From JBOHNM01 sp050730675 (GTDB taxonomy: Bacteria > Planctomycetota > Phycisphaerae > Phycisphaerales > UBA1924), in assembly GCA_050730675.1 (NCBI GenBank), contig JBOHNM010000028.1:1-30224 (forward strand): DNA of 30,224 nt, in the 5' to 3' direction. Under the pieces are notes generated by a model that worked only from the letters and a program-made list of their open reading frames with translations, did not search any database and was not told the origin of the DNA. The position numbers were made by a program, and so were the translations under genes. Of the stretch, positions 23,235-30,224 are shown one piece after another (the stretch's first letter is position 1; each line of letters begins with the position of its first letter).

Positions 23235-24521
23235 ATGCCCACTTCTACCGCTCCCGATCTTCCCGACACCGTCGCCTACACCCCGCCCGCGGCATCGCAC
23301 CCCCGCGCATCGACGACGCCCACCGACCGTCTGCACGCCCTGGATGCCCTCCGCGCCATGGCGATGTTCCTCGGCGTCGTCCTCCACGCGGCCCTCTGCT
23401 TCATGACCTTTGACATTCCCTTCACGCCTCGCATGGACTCGTCGCGCAGCGGCATCTTCAACATCGTTGTTTTCACCATCCATGCCTTCCGCATGCAGGC
23501 CTTCTTCCTCGTCGCCGGATACTTCGCGGCGCTCCTTCTCTCCAAACGCACACCCGGCACATTCCTGCGCAACCGCGCCCTGCGCATCGGCCTCCCGCTG
23601 GTGGTCGGCGCTTTCACCATCGTCCCGCTCACCATCCTCCCGTTCCTGCTCGCCCACGACGTGCCGATCACGCCCGCCACCCTGCCGGCGCTCGTTCGCG
23701 CCCCGGCCCATCTCTGGTTCCTCATCTACCTCTCGGTCTTCTGCCTCGCCGCAGCGGTCTACGCCGCCGTCCTTGAACGTGCCCCGCGCGGCCCCGGCAA
23801 CGGCGGCCTCCTCGCCCGCGTCGCGGCGTCTGCGTGGGCCGTTCCGCTCATGATCCTTCCCACCGTCCTCCTGAACCTGACGATGCCGTCGTGGTCGATC
23901 GACACGCCGTGGGGCTGGCTCCCCCGTCCGACGTCGCTCGCGTACTACGGGCTCTTCTTCGCCACCGGCTACGCCCTCCACAGGGCTGGGTCGGTTGGCC
24001 GCGTCGGCCGCGCCTGGCGATGGATGCTGCCGTTGACGCTGCTGGTCCTTGTACCGGCCTTTCTCTTCTTCGCCGGCGCCGCGCCCGTCGCCTTCGAATA
24101 CGGCGGCTGGTCCAATTTCCTTGGCACGCGCCTGGCCGTTTTACCCGCCGTGATCGCCCAGGCCGCCGTCACCTGGGGAATGGTCTGCTCGCTCATCGGT
24201 CTGCTCATGCACTGCTGCACCAATCCACGCCCCTGGGTCCGCTGGTGCGCCGACAGCTCCTACTGGGTCTACCTGCTCCACCTGCCGATCGTCTACTTCC
24301 TCAACCTCTACCTGGCATCATGGACCATCCCGGGGATTCCCGCCGGCGGCCTCACCGCCATCATCAAGTTCACCATTTTCCTTACCACCACCGTCACCCT
24401 CTGCCTCATCACCTACGCCCTGCTCGTCCGCCCGACGCCGCTCGAGCGCATCATCGGCGGCTCCGGCAAAAAGCCCCGCTCGCTCAACGACATCCCCGCC
24501 ACCCCGGCAGCCCGAGCCTGA
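23235..24521 (+). CDS. Acyltransferase-3 family membrane protein (OpgC/MdoC-like)
   Basis: A 428-residue integral membrane protein with about ten hydrophobic segments. The N-terminal DRLHALDALRAMAMFLGVVLHA block (residues 32-53) carries the conserved Arg and His of acyltransferase-3 enzymes. FFLVAGYFAALLLSKR and FLRNRALRIGLPL follow, the usual RxxRI/LxP block. SSYWVYLLHLPIVYFL near the C-terminus also matches the family. Members O-acylate or succinylate glucans and other cell-envelope sugars; OpgC is the nearest described type by these motifs. The substrate is unknown. The start at 23235 has only a weak upstream site. RuvC begins 73 bp downstream on the same strand. Confidence 0.87.
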   Translation: MPTSTAPDLPDTVAYTPPAASHPRASTTPTDRLHALDALRAMAMFLGVVLHAALCFMTFDIPFTPRMDSSRSGIFNIVVFTIHAFRMQAFFLVAGYFAALLLSKRTPGTFLRNRALRIGLPLVVGAFTIVPLTILPFLLAHDVPITPATLPALVRAPAHLWFLIYLSVFCLAAAVYAAVLERAPRGPGNGGLLARVAASAWAVPLMILPTVLLNLTMPSWSIDTPWGWLPRPTSLAYYGLFFATGYALHRAGSVGRVGRAWRWMLPLTLLVLVPAFLFFAGAAPVAFEYGGWSNFLGTRLAVLPAVIAQAAVTWGMVCSLIGLLMHCCTNPRPWVRWCADSSYWVYLLHLPIVYFLNLYLASWTIPGIPAGGLTAIIKFTIFLTTTVTLCLITYALLVRPTPLERIIGGSGKKPRSLNDIPATPAARA

Positions 24522-24594
24522 TCCCACCGCCCACCGCCCACCCCCCACGCACCAGTGCCCTGGTGCCGAGTGCCTTCCCCCTCTACCTTCCCCC

Positions 24595-25074
24595 GTGCGA
24601 TTCCTCGGCATCGATCCCGGTACGCGGCTCACCGGCTACGGCTGCCTCGTGCAGCAGCGCGGCCAGACCACCATTGCCGAGGCCGGAGTCATCCGCCTCA
24701 ACGAGAAGACGCCGATCCACCACCGCCTCTGCGAACTCGAGGACGATTTCCGCGATCTGCTCGACCGCACCAAGCCCGACGCCGTCGCCGTCGAGATGCT
24801 CTACTCCCACTACGCCCACCCCACCACCGCCATCGTCATGGGGCACGCCCGCGGCGTCATCCTCCTGGTCGCCCAGCGCAAGGGCCTGCAGCTCGTCGAA
24901 TTGCGCCCCACCGAGATCAAAAAATCCCTCACCGGCCACGGCCACGCCAAGAAGGACCAGATCCAGCGCGCCATCCAGGACGAGTTCCACCTCGCCACGC
25001 TCCCCAAGCCCCCCGACGTGGCCGACGCATTGGCCATCGCTCTCTGCGCGCTCCGGCGGGCCAAACTGGCCTGA
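24595..25074 (+). CDS. ruvC: Crossover junction endodeoxyribonuclease RuvC
   Basis: A 159-residue Holliday-junction resolvase. The RNase H-like catalytic acidic residues are Asp7 (GIDPG), Glu67 (VAVEMLY), Asp141 and Asp144 (DVADALAIA). The GHGHAKKDQIQ block at about 114-124 is the DNA-contacting segment. Family length is about 155-175. The start is a GTG at 24595 and there is no clear ribosome-binding site; the upstream 70 bp are pyrimidine-rich with repeated accgccc. RuvA and RuvB are not in the window. RuvC acts with RuvAB in recombination and replication-fork repair. Confidence 0.93.
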   Translation: MRFLGIDPGTRLTGYGCLVQQRGQTTIAEAGVIRLNEKTPIHHRLCELEDDFRDLLDRTKPDAVAVEMLYSHYAHPTTAIVMGHARGVILLVAQRKGLQLVELRPTEIKKSLTGHGHAKKDQIQRAIQDEFHLATLPKPPDVADALAIALCALRRAKLA

Positions 25075-25160
25075 AATCCCTCCGCCATCCGCAATCGCCC
25101 AGCAAGTGCTCCTGAACATGGCCGTCGCCCCGGGTTTCTCGCTTTCCTCATAGTCACCCG

Positions 25161-25189
25161 TTGACAGGTCGCCCGCTTGGGTGGATGAT
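25161..25189 (+). promoter_or_regulatory. Candidate sigma70-type promoter for the dockerin protein gene
   Basis: TTGACA (25161-25166) is followed after a 17-bp spacer by GATGAT (25184-25189), a 4/6 match to TATAAT. The predicted start near 25196 leaves a leader of about 33 nt with aaggag 6 nt before ATG 25229. Confidence 0.55.
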
Positions 25190-25228
25190 GCCACCGGCCC
25201 ATGGACCGCACTTGAGAAGGAGATCACC

Positions 25229-27205
25229 ATGACCGCTCGAATTGCCGTTTCGCCCTTGGCCATCGCCGCCCTCGCCGGACTTGCCGCGACACTCGCCGCG
25301 AGCACTGCCAACGCCCAGACCATCGTCCGCGTCAGCCAGCGCGTCACCAACGGCGTCTTGTTTGAGGGCGACAACACCAGCTTCAACCCACAGATCGCCG
25401 CCAACGGCGGCACCATCAAGTTCATCTCCAGCGCCAACAACATCTCCGTCACCGCGCCCGTCTCCGAGTCGCGCGAGGTCTGGACCTGGTCCACCGGCAA
25501 CACCTCGTGCGGCCTCGAGACCATCACCGGCTTCGAGAGCCCGCCCCTCAGCAACCCGCGCGGCATCAACGGCAGCATCTCCGACCTGTCCTACCGCGGC
25601 GGGCAGTTCTACTACACCTGCGACGGCCAGAACGGCACCCTGTGCGTGGACAGCTCCACCTTCGACGACATCTACTCCGACACCTCCGTCTTCAGCACCT
25701 ACGACGACGGCCCCTGCAACACCGCGGCCAACGGCCACTCCGCCAAGTCCGCCGTCAGCGGCGACGGCAGCCGCGTCGCCTTCGAGACCGTCTCCACCAA
25801 CCTCCTCGGCCCCGGCAACCCGACCAACGGGATGCGCCAGATCATCGTCAAGAATGTGTCCACGGAAGTGAATTCCATCGTCTCGGTCACCGGCAACGCG
25901 ATCACCGGCATCACGCACGCGAACGGCAACTGCTTCAACCCCAGCCTCAACCAGGACGGCACCATCTGCTGCTTCGCGTCCGACGCGACCAACCTCGTCA
26001 CCGGCAGCAACAACGGTGTCCGTCAGATCTACGTCCGCCGCCCCGGCGTCTCGCCCCTGTTCCTGCCCTTCACCGAGCGAGTCAGCAACGACATCAACGG
26101 CAACGCCGCCAACAGCGCCTGCGATGACCCGTTCATCTCCGATGACGGTCGTTACGTCGTCTTCGCCTCCGACGCCGACGACATCGTCTCGGGCGTGAGC
26201 TCGGGGGTCCGCCAGATCTTCCTCTACGACCGGACGCTCGACACCATGGAGCATGTCTCGCGCTCCTCCGTCGGCGCCACCGCCAACGGCGCGTGCTCGA
26301 AGCCCTTCATCAGCGGCAACGGGCGGTATGTGGTCTTCGTCTCCAGCGCCACCAACCTCATCTCCGGCGACTCGGGCGCGCTCGCCAAGATCTACATCCA
26401 CGACCGCAGCGGCGGCTCGACGCGCCGCGTGACCAACGACACCGACGGCGGCGCCCCAAACGGGAGCTCCGACAACCCCGCCATCAGCGACAACGGCTTC
26501 ATCATCGCCTTCGACTCGAACGCAACGGACCTCGTCGACAACGACAGCGCCGGCGAACGCGACGTCTTCGTCGCCACCTACCCCGGCAGCCCGCCCACCA
26601 ACGACGTCTGCGCCAAGGCCGTCAACGTCGGACCCGGCCTCCACAGCTTTGATACCGTGGACGCCGACACCACCCTCACGGGCTCCGAGGCGTGCAGCCC
26701 CAGCCGCGTCATCTACCACGATGCCTGGTACCGCTACGTCGCCACCCGGACGGGCAACGTCACCGTCACGACGCAGGGCCTGACGACGATGGACTCCATC
26801 CTCGCCATCTATTCATCCTGCCCCACCTCGCCCGGCAGCGCGATCACCTGCAATGACGACACCTCCCCGGGGTTCCAGAGCCGCGTCGTCTTCGCCGCCG
26901 TCAACGGCGCCGACTACTACATCCGCCTGGGCAACTACGGCGTCAACAGCGCCGGCGGCACCCCCGGCACCGGTCAGTTCCGACTCATCAACTGCCCCGC
27001 CGATGTCGCCGGCCTCGGCGGCTCCGCCGGCGGCGACGGCTCGCTCACCCCCGACGACCTGGTCTACTTCCTCCAGCAGTTCTTCAACAACAACCTCGCC
27101 GTCTGCGACATCGCCATCCTCGGCGGCAACCCCGGCGCCGACGGGCAGATCACCCCCGACGACCTGGTCTACTTCCTCAACCTCTTCTTCAACAACTGCG
27201 CCTGA
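25229..27205 (+). CDS. Secreted TolB/PD40-type propeller protein with GC-type dockerin tail
   Basis: A 658-residue secreted protein. Its signal peptide ends near STANAQ (about residue 30). The middle has repeated blades of the PD40/TolB pattern: ISDDGRYVVFASDADDIVSG, ISGNGRYVVFVSSATNLISG, ISDNGFIIAFDSNATDLV. A second domain (about 450-590) has a DAWYRYVATRTGNVTVTT core and a TMDSILAIYSSC strand, a jelly-roll-like segment common in planctomycete exoproteins. The C-terminal 70 residues hold two dockerin-like Ca-binding repeats, DGSLTPDDLVYFLQQFF and DGQITPDDLVYFLNLFF, flanked by single cysteines. This is the GC-type dockerin tail of Phycisphaerales, thought to anchor or sort the protein. ATG 25229 has aaggag 6 nt upstream. 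Substrate is unknown. Confidence 0.85.
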   Translation: MTARIAVSPLAIAALAGLAATLAASTANAQTIVRVSQRVTNGVLFEGDNTSFNPQIAANGGTIKFISSANNISVTAPVSESREVWTWSTGNTSCGLETITGFESPPLSNPRGINGSISDLSYRGGQFYYTCDGQNGTLCVDSSTFDDIYSDTSVFSTYDDGPCNTAANGHSAKSAVSGDGSRVAFETVSTNLLGPGNPTNGMRQIIVKNVSTEVNSIVSVTGNAITGITHANGNCFNPSLNQDGTICCFASDATNLVTGSNNGVRQIYVRRPGVSPLFLPFTERVSNDINGNAANSACDDPFISDDGRYVVFASDADDIVSGVSSGVRQIFLYDRTLDTMEHVSRSSVGATANGACSKPFISGNGRYVVFVSSATNLISGDSGALAKIYIHDRSGGSTRRVTNDTDGGAPNGSSDNPAISDNGFIIAFDSNATDLVDNDSAGERDVFVATYPGSPPTNDVCAKAVNVGPGLHSFDTVDADTTLTGSEACSPSRVIYHDAWYRYVATRTGNVTVTTQGLTTMDSILAIYSSCPTSPGSAITCNDDTSPGFQSRVVFAAVNGADYYIRLGNYGVNSAGGTPGTGQFRLINCPADVAGLGGSAGGDGSLTPDDLVYFLQQFFNNNLAVCDIAILGGNPGADGQITPDDLVYFLNLFFNNCA

Positions 27206-27246
27206 GCCGATCGCGCCTGCGCCTCGTATGAGCTCCCGTGAACAAA

Positions 27247-27274
27247 GCGGCCCCGGATGTCCGGGGCCGCTTTT
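27247..27274. terminator. Bidirectional intrinsic terminator
   Basis: An 11-bp stem, gcggccccgga (27247-27257) with tccggggccgc (27260-27270), around tg is followed by tttt on the plus strand and preceded by aaa, giving ttt on the minus strand. It lies between the dockerin protein gene and the convergent PEP-CTERM remnant. Confidence 0.85.
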
Positions 27275-27298
27275 ACACATTTGTGTGCATTAATCGCT

Positions 27299-27812
27299 TC
27301 AATGCCGCCGCCGTCCGGCGATGATCCCCACCATCGCCAGCAGGCCCGCCGCGCCGGGCGTCGGCACAGGCACGATCTGCACGCCCGTGATCGCGCCGAT
27401 CGCGCCGTCAACATTCCCCGCCTGGATGATCAGCGGCTGGGAGGCGCCGATCGTCACCGTGTGCAGCGAGTACATCCCGGGGGTGAACGAGCCGGACCAC
27501 ACCCCGCCGATCTGCTGCGAGGGCGAGGCGTTGACCGAAACATCCGCCGTCAGGACGGAGAACGTCCAGGTGTAGCAGTAGACCTGGTACGTCCCGGCGG
27601 CCAGGCCCGTGAAGGTGTAGGTGTCGGCGAACGGGTAACCCATGGCATCGTCGAGCAGCGCCTCGTCATCGCCGAACGTTCCCGGGTCGTTGTTGGCGGC
27701 GAGGAAACCAGCGCCGGTGGAGTTCAGCGACACGCCCGTGGGCGCGCCGGCGGTGTTGAAGAGCCCGGGCAGAAGTACGCCCGCGTAGACATCCCAGAAC
27801 CCGGTCTGGCGG
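27299..27812 (-). pseudogene. PEP-CTERM-type secreted protein gene lacking its 5' end
   Basis: The frame encodes about 170 residues beginning QTGFWDVYAGVLLPGLF, with beta-rich stretches (ADTYTFTGLAAGTYQVYCYTW, YSLHTVTIGASQP). It ends in the sorting tail VPTPGAAGLLAMVGIIAGRR, a PEP-CTERM-like signal: motif, hydrophobic helix, basic end. There is no signal peptide and no authentic start. The frame continues upstream only because it reads antisense through the zinc-ribbon tail (27813-27865) to a TTG, giving a spurious Arg-rich N-terminus. The simplest reading is a deletion that removed the 5' part of this gene and of the divergent zinc-ribbon gene, leaving a head-to-head fusion. An automatic annotation would probably call it intact. 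Confidence 0.7.
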
Positions 27813-27859
27813 CGGGCGCGCCGTGCCCGGAGTGCGGCGCGGCGACGCGACCGAGGTAG
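27813..27859 (+). pseudogene. 3' tail of a lost zinc-ribbon array unit (unit 0)
   Basis: In the frame of unit 1, the DNA here encodes GAPCPECGAATRPR and a TAG stop, exactly the tail of unit 1. Positions 27813-27865 are identical to 28383-28435 (53 bp). Only the last half of the zinc ribbon remains; its upstream part is replaced by the PEP-CTERM remnant. Confidence 0.75.
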
Positions 27860-27868
27860 ACTCAACCG

Positions 27869-28429
27869 ATGGCCGAGCGTCCTGCCACAACCGCAAAGAA
27901 GAAGCCCGGCCGCAAGCGGCGGTGGGCGGGGTGGTTCTTATTGGTGCTCGGCGTGCTGATCACGGGTGTGTGGGGGGCGTCTGCGAAATGGATGGTGGGC
28001 TTTGGTTCCAATAACGCGGTGATCGGCGTGACCAGTGGCATCGTCGGCCTGAACACCTTTCCGAGTGATCCCCGGCTGCCAAAGCCGGAGCGCGGATGGT
28101 CTTTCGGGAGGAGTTCGAGCTGGCATTGGCTGCTTGAGAGTTCCCCGGATTGGTCGCGCGGCGGTGATACGTCGGTGAACACGTGGCTGTTTACGTGGTC
28201 CAGCCGCGAGCGACAAACCGGATCGAGCGTGTTTCTCAACGTGATTCTCTGGCCTATCGCTCTCGTCGGGCTCGGCAGTGGCGCGGGGCTCCTGCAATGG
28301 GATCGATACGCCCGCCGCCGCCGAGCGATGGCGGGTCATTGCCGCAAGTGCGGCTACGACCTGGCAGGATTGCCGCGGGGAACGGGCGCGCCGTGCCCGG
28401 AGTGCGGCGCGGCGACGCGACCGAGGTAG
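27869..28429 (+). CDS. Array unit 1: two-helix membrane protein with C-terminal zinc ribbon
   Basis: A 186-residue protein of unknown function. It has a basic N-terminus (PATTAKKKPGRKRR), TM1 at about 20-36, and a presumed extracytoplasmic core (38-120) with a Trp-rich motif (RGW at 75-77, WHW at 85-87). TM2 is at about 122-144, followed by a basic stretch (YARRRRAM) and a zinc ribbon with Cys158, Cys161, Cys176 and Cys179 (CRKCGYDLAG...CPECG). The positive-inside rule gives N-in/C-in topology with the ribbon in the cytoplasm. ATG 27869 is preceded by gaggt 11 nt upstream, inside the stop context of the unit 0 tail. It is separated from unit 2 by 9 bp, so translational coupling is likely. Confidence 0.8.
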   Translation: MAERPATTAKKKPGRKRRWAGWFLLVLGVLITGVWGASAKWMVGFGSNNAVIGVTSGIVGLNTFPSDPRLPKPERGWSFGRSSSWHWLLESSPDWSRGGDTSVNTWLFTWSSRERQTGSSVFLNVILWPIALVGLGSGAGLLQWDRYARRRRAMAGHCRKCGYDLAGLPRGTGAPCPECGAATRPR

Positions 28430-28438
28430 ACTCAAGCG

Positions 28439-29013
28439 ATGGCCGATCGTCCTGCCACAACGATAAGGAAGAAGCCCGGCCGCAAGCGGCGGGTGGCGGG
28501 GTGGGCGCTGCTCGCCATCGGCGTGCTGATCACGGGTGTGTGGGGGGCGTCAAGGTGGTGGTGGTACCGGGGGTATAGCTCCGATTACACCTATAGCCTG
28601 TGTTACGGTAAGGCGTTGGTTGATTACGACCGGGGGCTGTCTCGCGTCGCCTCCGGCTGGCGTGTGCTGAAGAACGCTGACCCAAAGTGGAGTTGGCAGC
28701 TCTCGGACCGCACGTCGGTTGCCTCCTACAAGGCAATCAAGGTCAGCTCTTTCGATTTGGCCCCGTTCGGTTGCTATTACGCGTTCAGGGACGCCCCGTC
28801 TCAGCCGGTGTTTTCTGCGGACGTCGAAATCATGCTCTGGCCCTTCCCCCTCCTGGTCTGGGGCGGCGGCGGGTGGCTGGTGTGGTCGGGGCGGCGGGCG
28901 AGGCGCCGCGCGATGACGGGTCTGTGCGGCAAGTGCGGCTACGACCTGGCGGGCTGGCGGCGGGGAGCCCGTGCCCGGAGTGTGGGAAGCAGGCGATCGC
29001 GGCCAACGGATAA
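28439..29013 (+). pseudogene. Array unit 2: zinc-ribbon membrane protein with a 1-base frameshift
   Basis: It has the same layout as unit 1: PATTIRKKPGRKRR, TM1 at about 20-36, a core with GW at 73-74 and WSW at 84-86, TM2 (MLWPFPLLVWGGGGWLVW) at about 132-149, then CGKCGYDLAG (Cys163, Cys166). After Gly172 the frame is broken: the DNA reads gcgggctgg where other units have gcggggctgg. Adding one G in the run at 28951-28953 restores LAAGSPCPECGKQAIAANG and a stop at 29013 (191 residues). As it stands the frame runs to 29056 with a meaningless tail and loses the second Cys pair. It is a real mutation or a homopolymer sequencing error. Its tail differs from the other units and is followed by unit 3 after 9 bp. 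Confidence 0.75.
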
Positions 29014-29022
29014 ACTTTCCGC

Positions 29023-29524
29023 ATGCGCTGGTGGCGATCACAACGCCCACGACTGAGACGCTGGGGCAAGTGGGCGGGCCTCGCGCTGGTGCTGCTCATC
29101 GTTGTGGTGGATGTCGCGAGTGTGTGGTGGGAAGCTGGGTTGCTCGACCCGGAGAGTCGGATGTGCTTGCTGGTCAGTGGAGGAGCGGTCCGCGTCGAAT
29201 GGTGGGAACAACAGAAAGTTCAACACCTTCGCGGATACGGCCCGTACCGGCACAACGAACAGTTCGAGTGGGCGTACTGGGTTCCAGTCCCCCGACTCGA
29301 ACTTGGCGGTGCAATTGCCGCTCTGGGCCCCGGCGCTGCTGGTCGCATTGCCGACGGCATGGCTCTGGTGGCGGGATCGGCCGTCGCGGCGGAAGCGGTT
29401 GGCCGGTGGGTGCCTCAAGTGCGGCTACGACCTGGCGGGGCTGGCGACCCCCACGCCCCCCACGCCCCCGTGCCCGGAGTGCGGAACCGTGGCGCAGGCC
29501 GCCCCCCCCGCCCCCCCGAGGTAG
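29023..29524 (+). pseudogene. Array unit 3: different N-terminal type, apparent frameshift
   Basis: The N-terminus differs from the other units (MRWWRSQRPRLRRWGKW) and is followed by TM1 (AGLALVLLIVVVDVASVWW, about 18-36). The core (about 37-92) ends YWVPVPRLELGG. The second membrane segment LPLWAPALLVALPTAWLWW, the basic RDRPSRRKR and the ribbon CLKCGYDLAG...CPECGTVAQ are in the +1 frame. Removing one base near 29305-29309 (ggcgg) joins the halves and gives a stop at 29522-29524. The last part matches unit 4 exactly for 46 bp, and the end carries the standard ccgaggtag junction. So this unit is a mosaic: foreign 5' part, array-type 3' part. It is a pseudogene or contains a sequencing error. 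Confidence 0.65.
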
Positions 29525-29533
29525 ACTCAACCG

Positions 29534-30124
29534 ATGGCCGATCGTCCTGCCACAACCTCAAGGAAGAAGCCCGGCCGCAAGCGGCGGGTGGCGGGGTGGT
29601 TCTTACTTGTGCTCGGCGTGCTGATCACGGGTGTGTGGGGGGCGTCGCGGTGGTGGTGGTTTGGACATGAGGCAGCCACTTGGCGCGCGTATGCGACGAA
29701 TGGAACCATTCAGAGCTCAATCTTCCGCCAGCCACTGCTCGGCGGTCGTGGGTGGTTTGGTTTTTCCGCCCCCTCAGGCGCCGCGAGCGAGTGGCAGTGG
29801 CTCGTCCATAACCCACAATTATGGAACGATCTCCTCGAGCAAGAACCGGCGGTCAATGCGGAGTACGGCATCATCGCGTGCTACGCCGATGGACAGGAGT
29901 GGATCGTGCGCGTGGCGGCTTGGCCCTTCGCGCTCGCCGCGCTGCTCGGCGGCGGGTGGCTGGTGTGGTCGGGGCGGCGGGCGAGGCGGCGCGCGATGAC
30001 AGGAATGTGCCTCAAGTGCGGCTACGACCTGGCGGGGCTGGCGACCCCCACGACCTCCACTCCCCCGTGCCCGGAGTGCGGAACCGTGGCGGAGGCCGCC
30101 CCCCAACCCCACCCCCCGAGGTAG
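29534..30124 (+). CDS. Array unit 4: two-helix membrane protein with C-terminal zinc ribbon
   Basis: An intact 196-residue unit. It has the basic N-terminus PATTSRKKPGRKRR, TM1 at about 20-36, and a core (about 40-125) with RGW at 72-74 and WQW at 87-89. TM2 (AAWPFALAALLGGGWLVW) is at about 128-145, then GRRARRRAM and the ribbon Cys159, Cys162, Cys179, Cys182 with a Thr/Pro-rich loop. Its first 36 codons are almost the same as in unit 2 apart from the codons after ACAAC and a 15-bp block in TM1, while the cores share little beyond the Trp motif. It starts 9 bp after the unit 3 stop and has the embedded gaggt site. Function is unknown. Confidence 0.82.
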   Translation: MADRPATTSRKKPGRKRRVAGWFLLVLGVLITGVWGASRWWWFGHEAATWRAYATNGTIQSSIFRQPLLGGRGWFGFSAPSGAASEWQWLVHNPQLWNDLLEQEPAVNAEYGIIACYADGQEWIVRVAAWPFALAALLGGGWLVWSGRRARRRAMTGMCLKCGYDLAGLATPTTSTPPCPECGTVAEAAPQPHPPR

Positions 30125-30133
30125 ACTCAAGCG

Positions 30134-30224
30134 ATGGCCGGTCGTCCTGCCACAACCTCAAAGAAGAAGCCCGGCCGCAAGCGGCGGTGGGCGGGGTGGG
30201 CGTTGCTCGTGATCGGCGTGCTGA
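30134..30224 (+). CDS. Array unit 5: zinc-ribbon membrane protein, 5' part only
   Basis: The first 30 codons of another unit (PATTSKKKPGRKRR, then the start of TM1) lie before the window ends. It has the same junction, start codon and spacing as units 1, 2 and 4. The array therefore extends to the right beyond the sequence given. Confidence 0.8.
   Translation, partial: MAGRPATTSKKKPGRKRRWAGWALLVIGVL

Larger units (their letters stand above)
27851..30224 (+). repeat. Tandem gene array with constant ends and diverged cores
   Basis: A near-identical 5' block recurs at 27851-27981, 28421-28551, 29516-29646 and 30116-30224 (cut by the window edge). Each copy holds the Pro-Arg-stop codons of the preceding gene, a gaggt Shine-Dalgarno overlapping that stop, a 9-bp spacer, and the first 35-37 codons of the next gene. 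The 3' zinc-ribbon block is also repeated; for example 29410-29455 equals 30007-30052 over 46 bp. Units start at 27869, 28439, 29023 (a different N-terminal type), 29534 and 30134. Confidence 0.85.

Noticed and set aside
25154..26719. 521-codon antisense frame under the dockerin protein gene
   Set aside because: Its Val/Gly/Ala/Asp-rich repetitive composition mirrors the codon pattern of the plus-strand gene, which has a signal peptide, ribosome-binding site and recognisable domains.

Overview
The window is GC-rich and gene-dense and looks like the chromosome of a planctomycete, most likely of the class Phycisphaerae. Three features point there: a secreted protein ending in paired 'DG..TPDDLVYFL..FF' dockerin-like repeats (the GC-type dockerin tail known from Phycisphaerales), a VPTPGAAG...RRR PEP-CTERM-like sorting tail, and repeated use of a CxxCGYDLxG...CPECG zinc ribbon on small membrane proteins. 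I saw no tRNA, rRNA, CRISPR array, insertion sequence or prophage gene.

Positions 1-5053 carry a PTS IIA-like gene followed by an isoprenoid-precursor block on the same strand: a short-chain polyprenyl synthase (ispA type), dxs and NAD kinase. Positions 5059-9766 form a protein quality-control cluster: a two-PDZ HtrA protease and a small heat-shock protein on the minus strand, then a divergent DnaJ/CbpA-type co-chaperone and a membrane zinc peptidase on the plus strand. The hsp20-dnaJ divergent region contains an 8-bp-period repeat arranged as a long inverted repeat. Related octamers occur near positions 182 and 16320.

Positions 9855-18109 hold a zinc-ribbon membrane protein beside pilT, small membrane proteins (DUF4190-like and DUF2752), a glycerate 2-kinase of the GckA/MOFRL type, a class I/II aminotransferase, a multi-span double-zinc-ribbon protein, a secreted cyclophilin, and an unknown exported protein with a beta-barrel-like C-terminus. 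Positions 18210-25074 hold purH, a BamB-like PQQ-propeller lipoprotein, riboflavin synthase alpha, a secreted beta-helix protein, an acyltransferase-3 membrane protein and ruvC. Positions 25229-27274 hold a secreted beta-propeller/dockerin protein closed by a strong terminator.

The most unusual region is 27299 to the window end. A PEP-CTERM-type gene has lost its 5' part and is joined head-to-head to the 3' tail of a zinc-ribbon gene. A tandem array of at least five units then runs off the right edge. Most units share nearly identical ends: an upstream junction with an embedded Shine-Dalgarno, a Lys/Arg-rich N-terminus with the first membrane segment, and a second membrane segment with a C-terminal zinc ribbon. 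Their central extracytoplasmic domains are strongly diverged and share only a Trp-rich motif. Two units carry apparent single-base frameshifts. This is the best candidate here for an undescribed system; its function is unknown.
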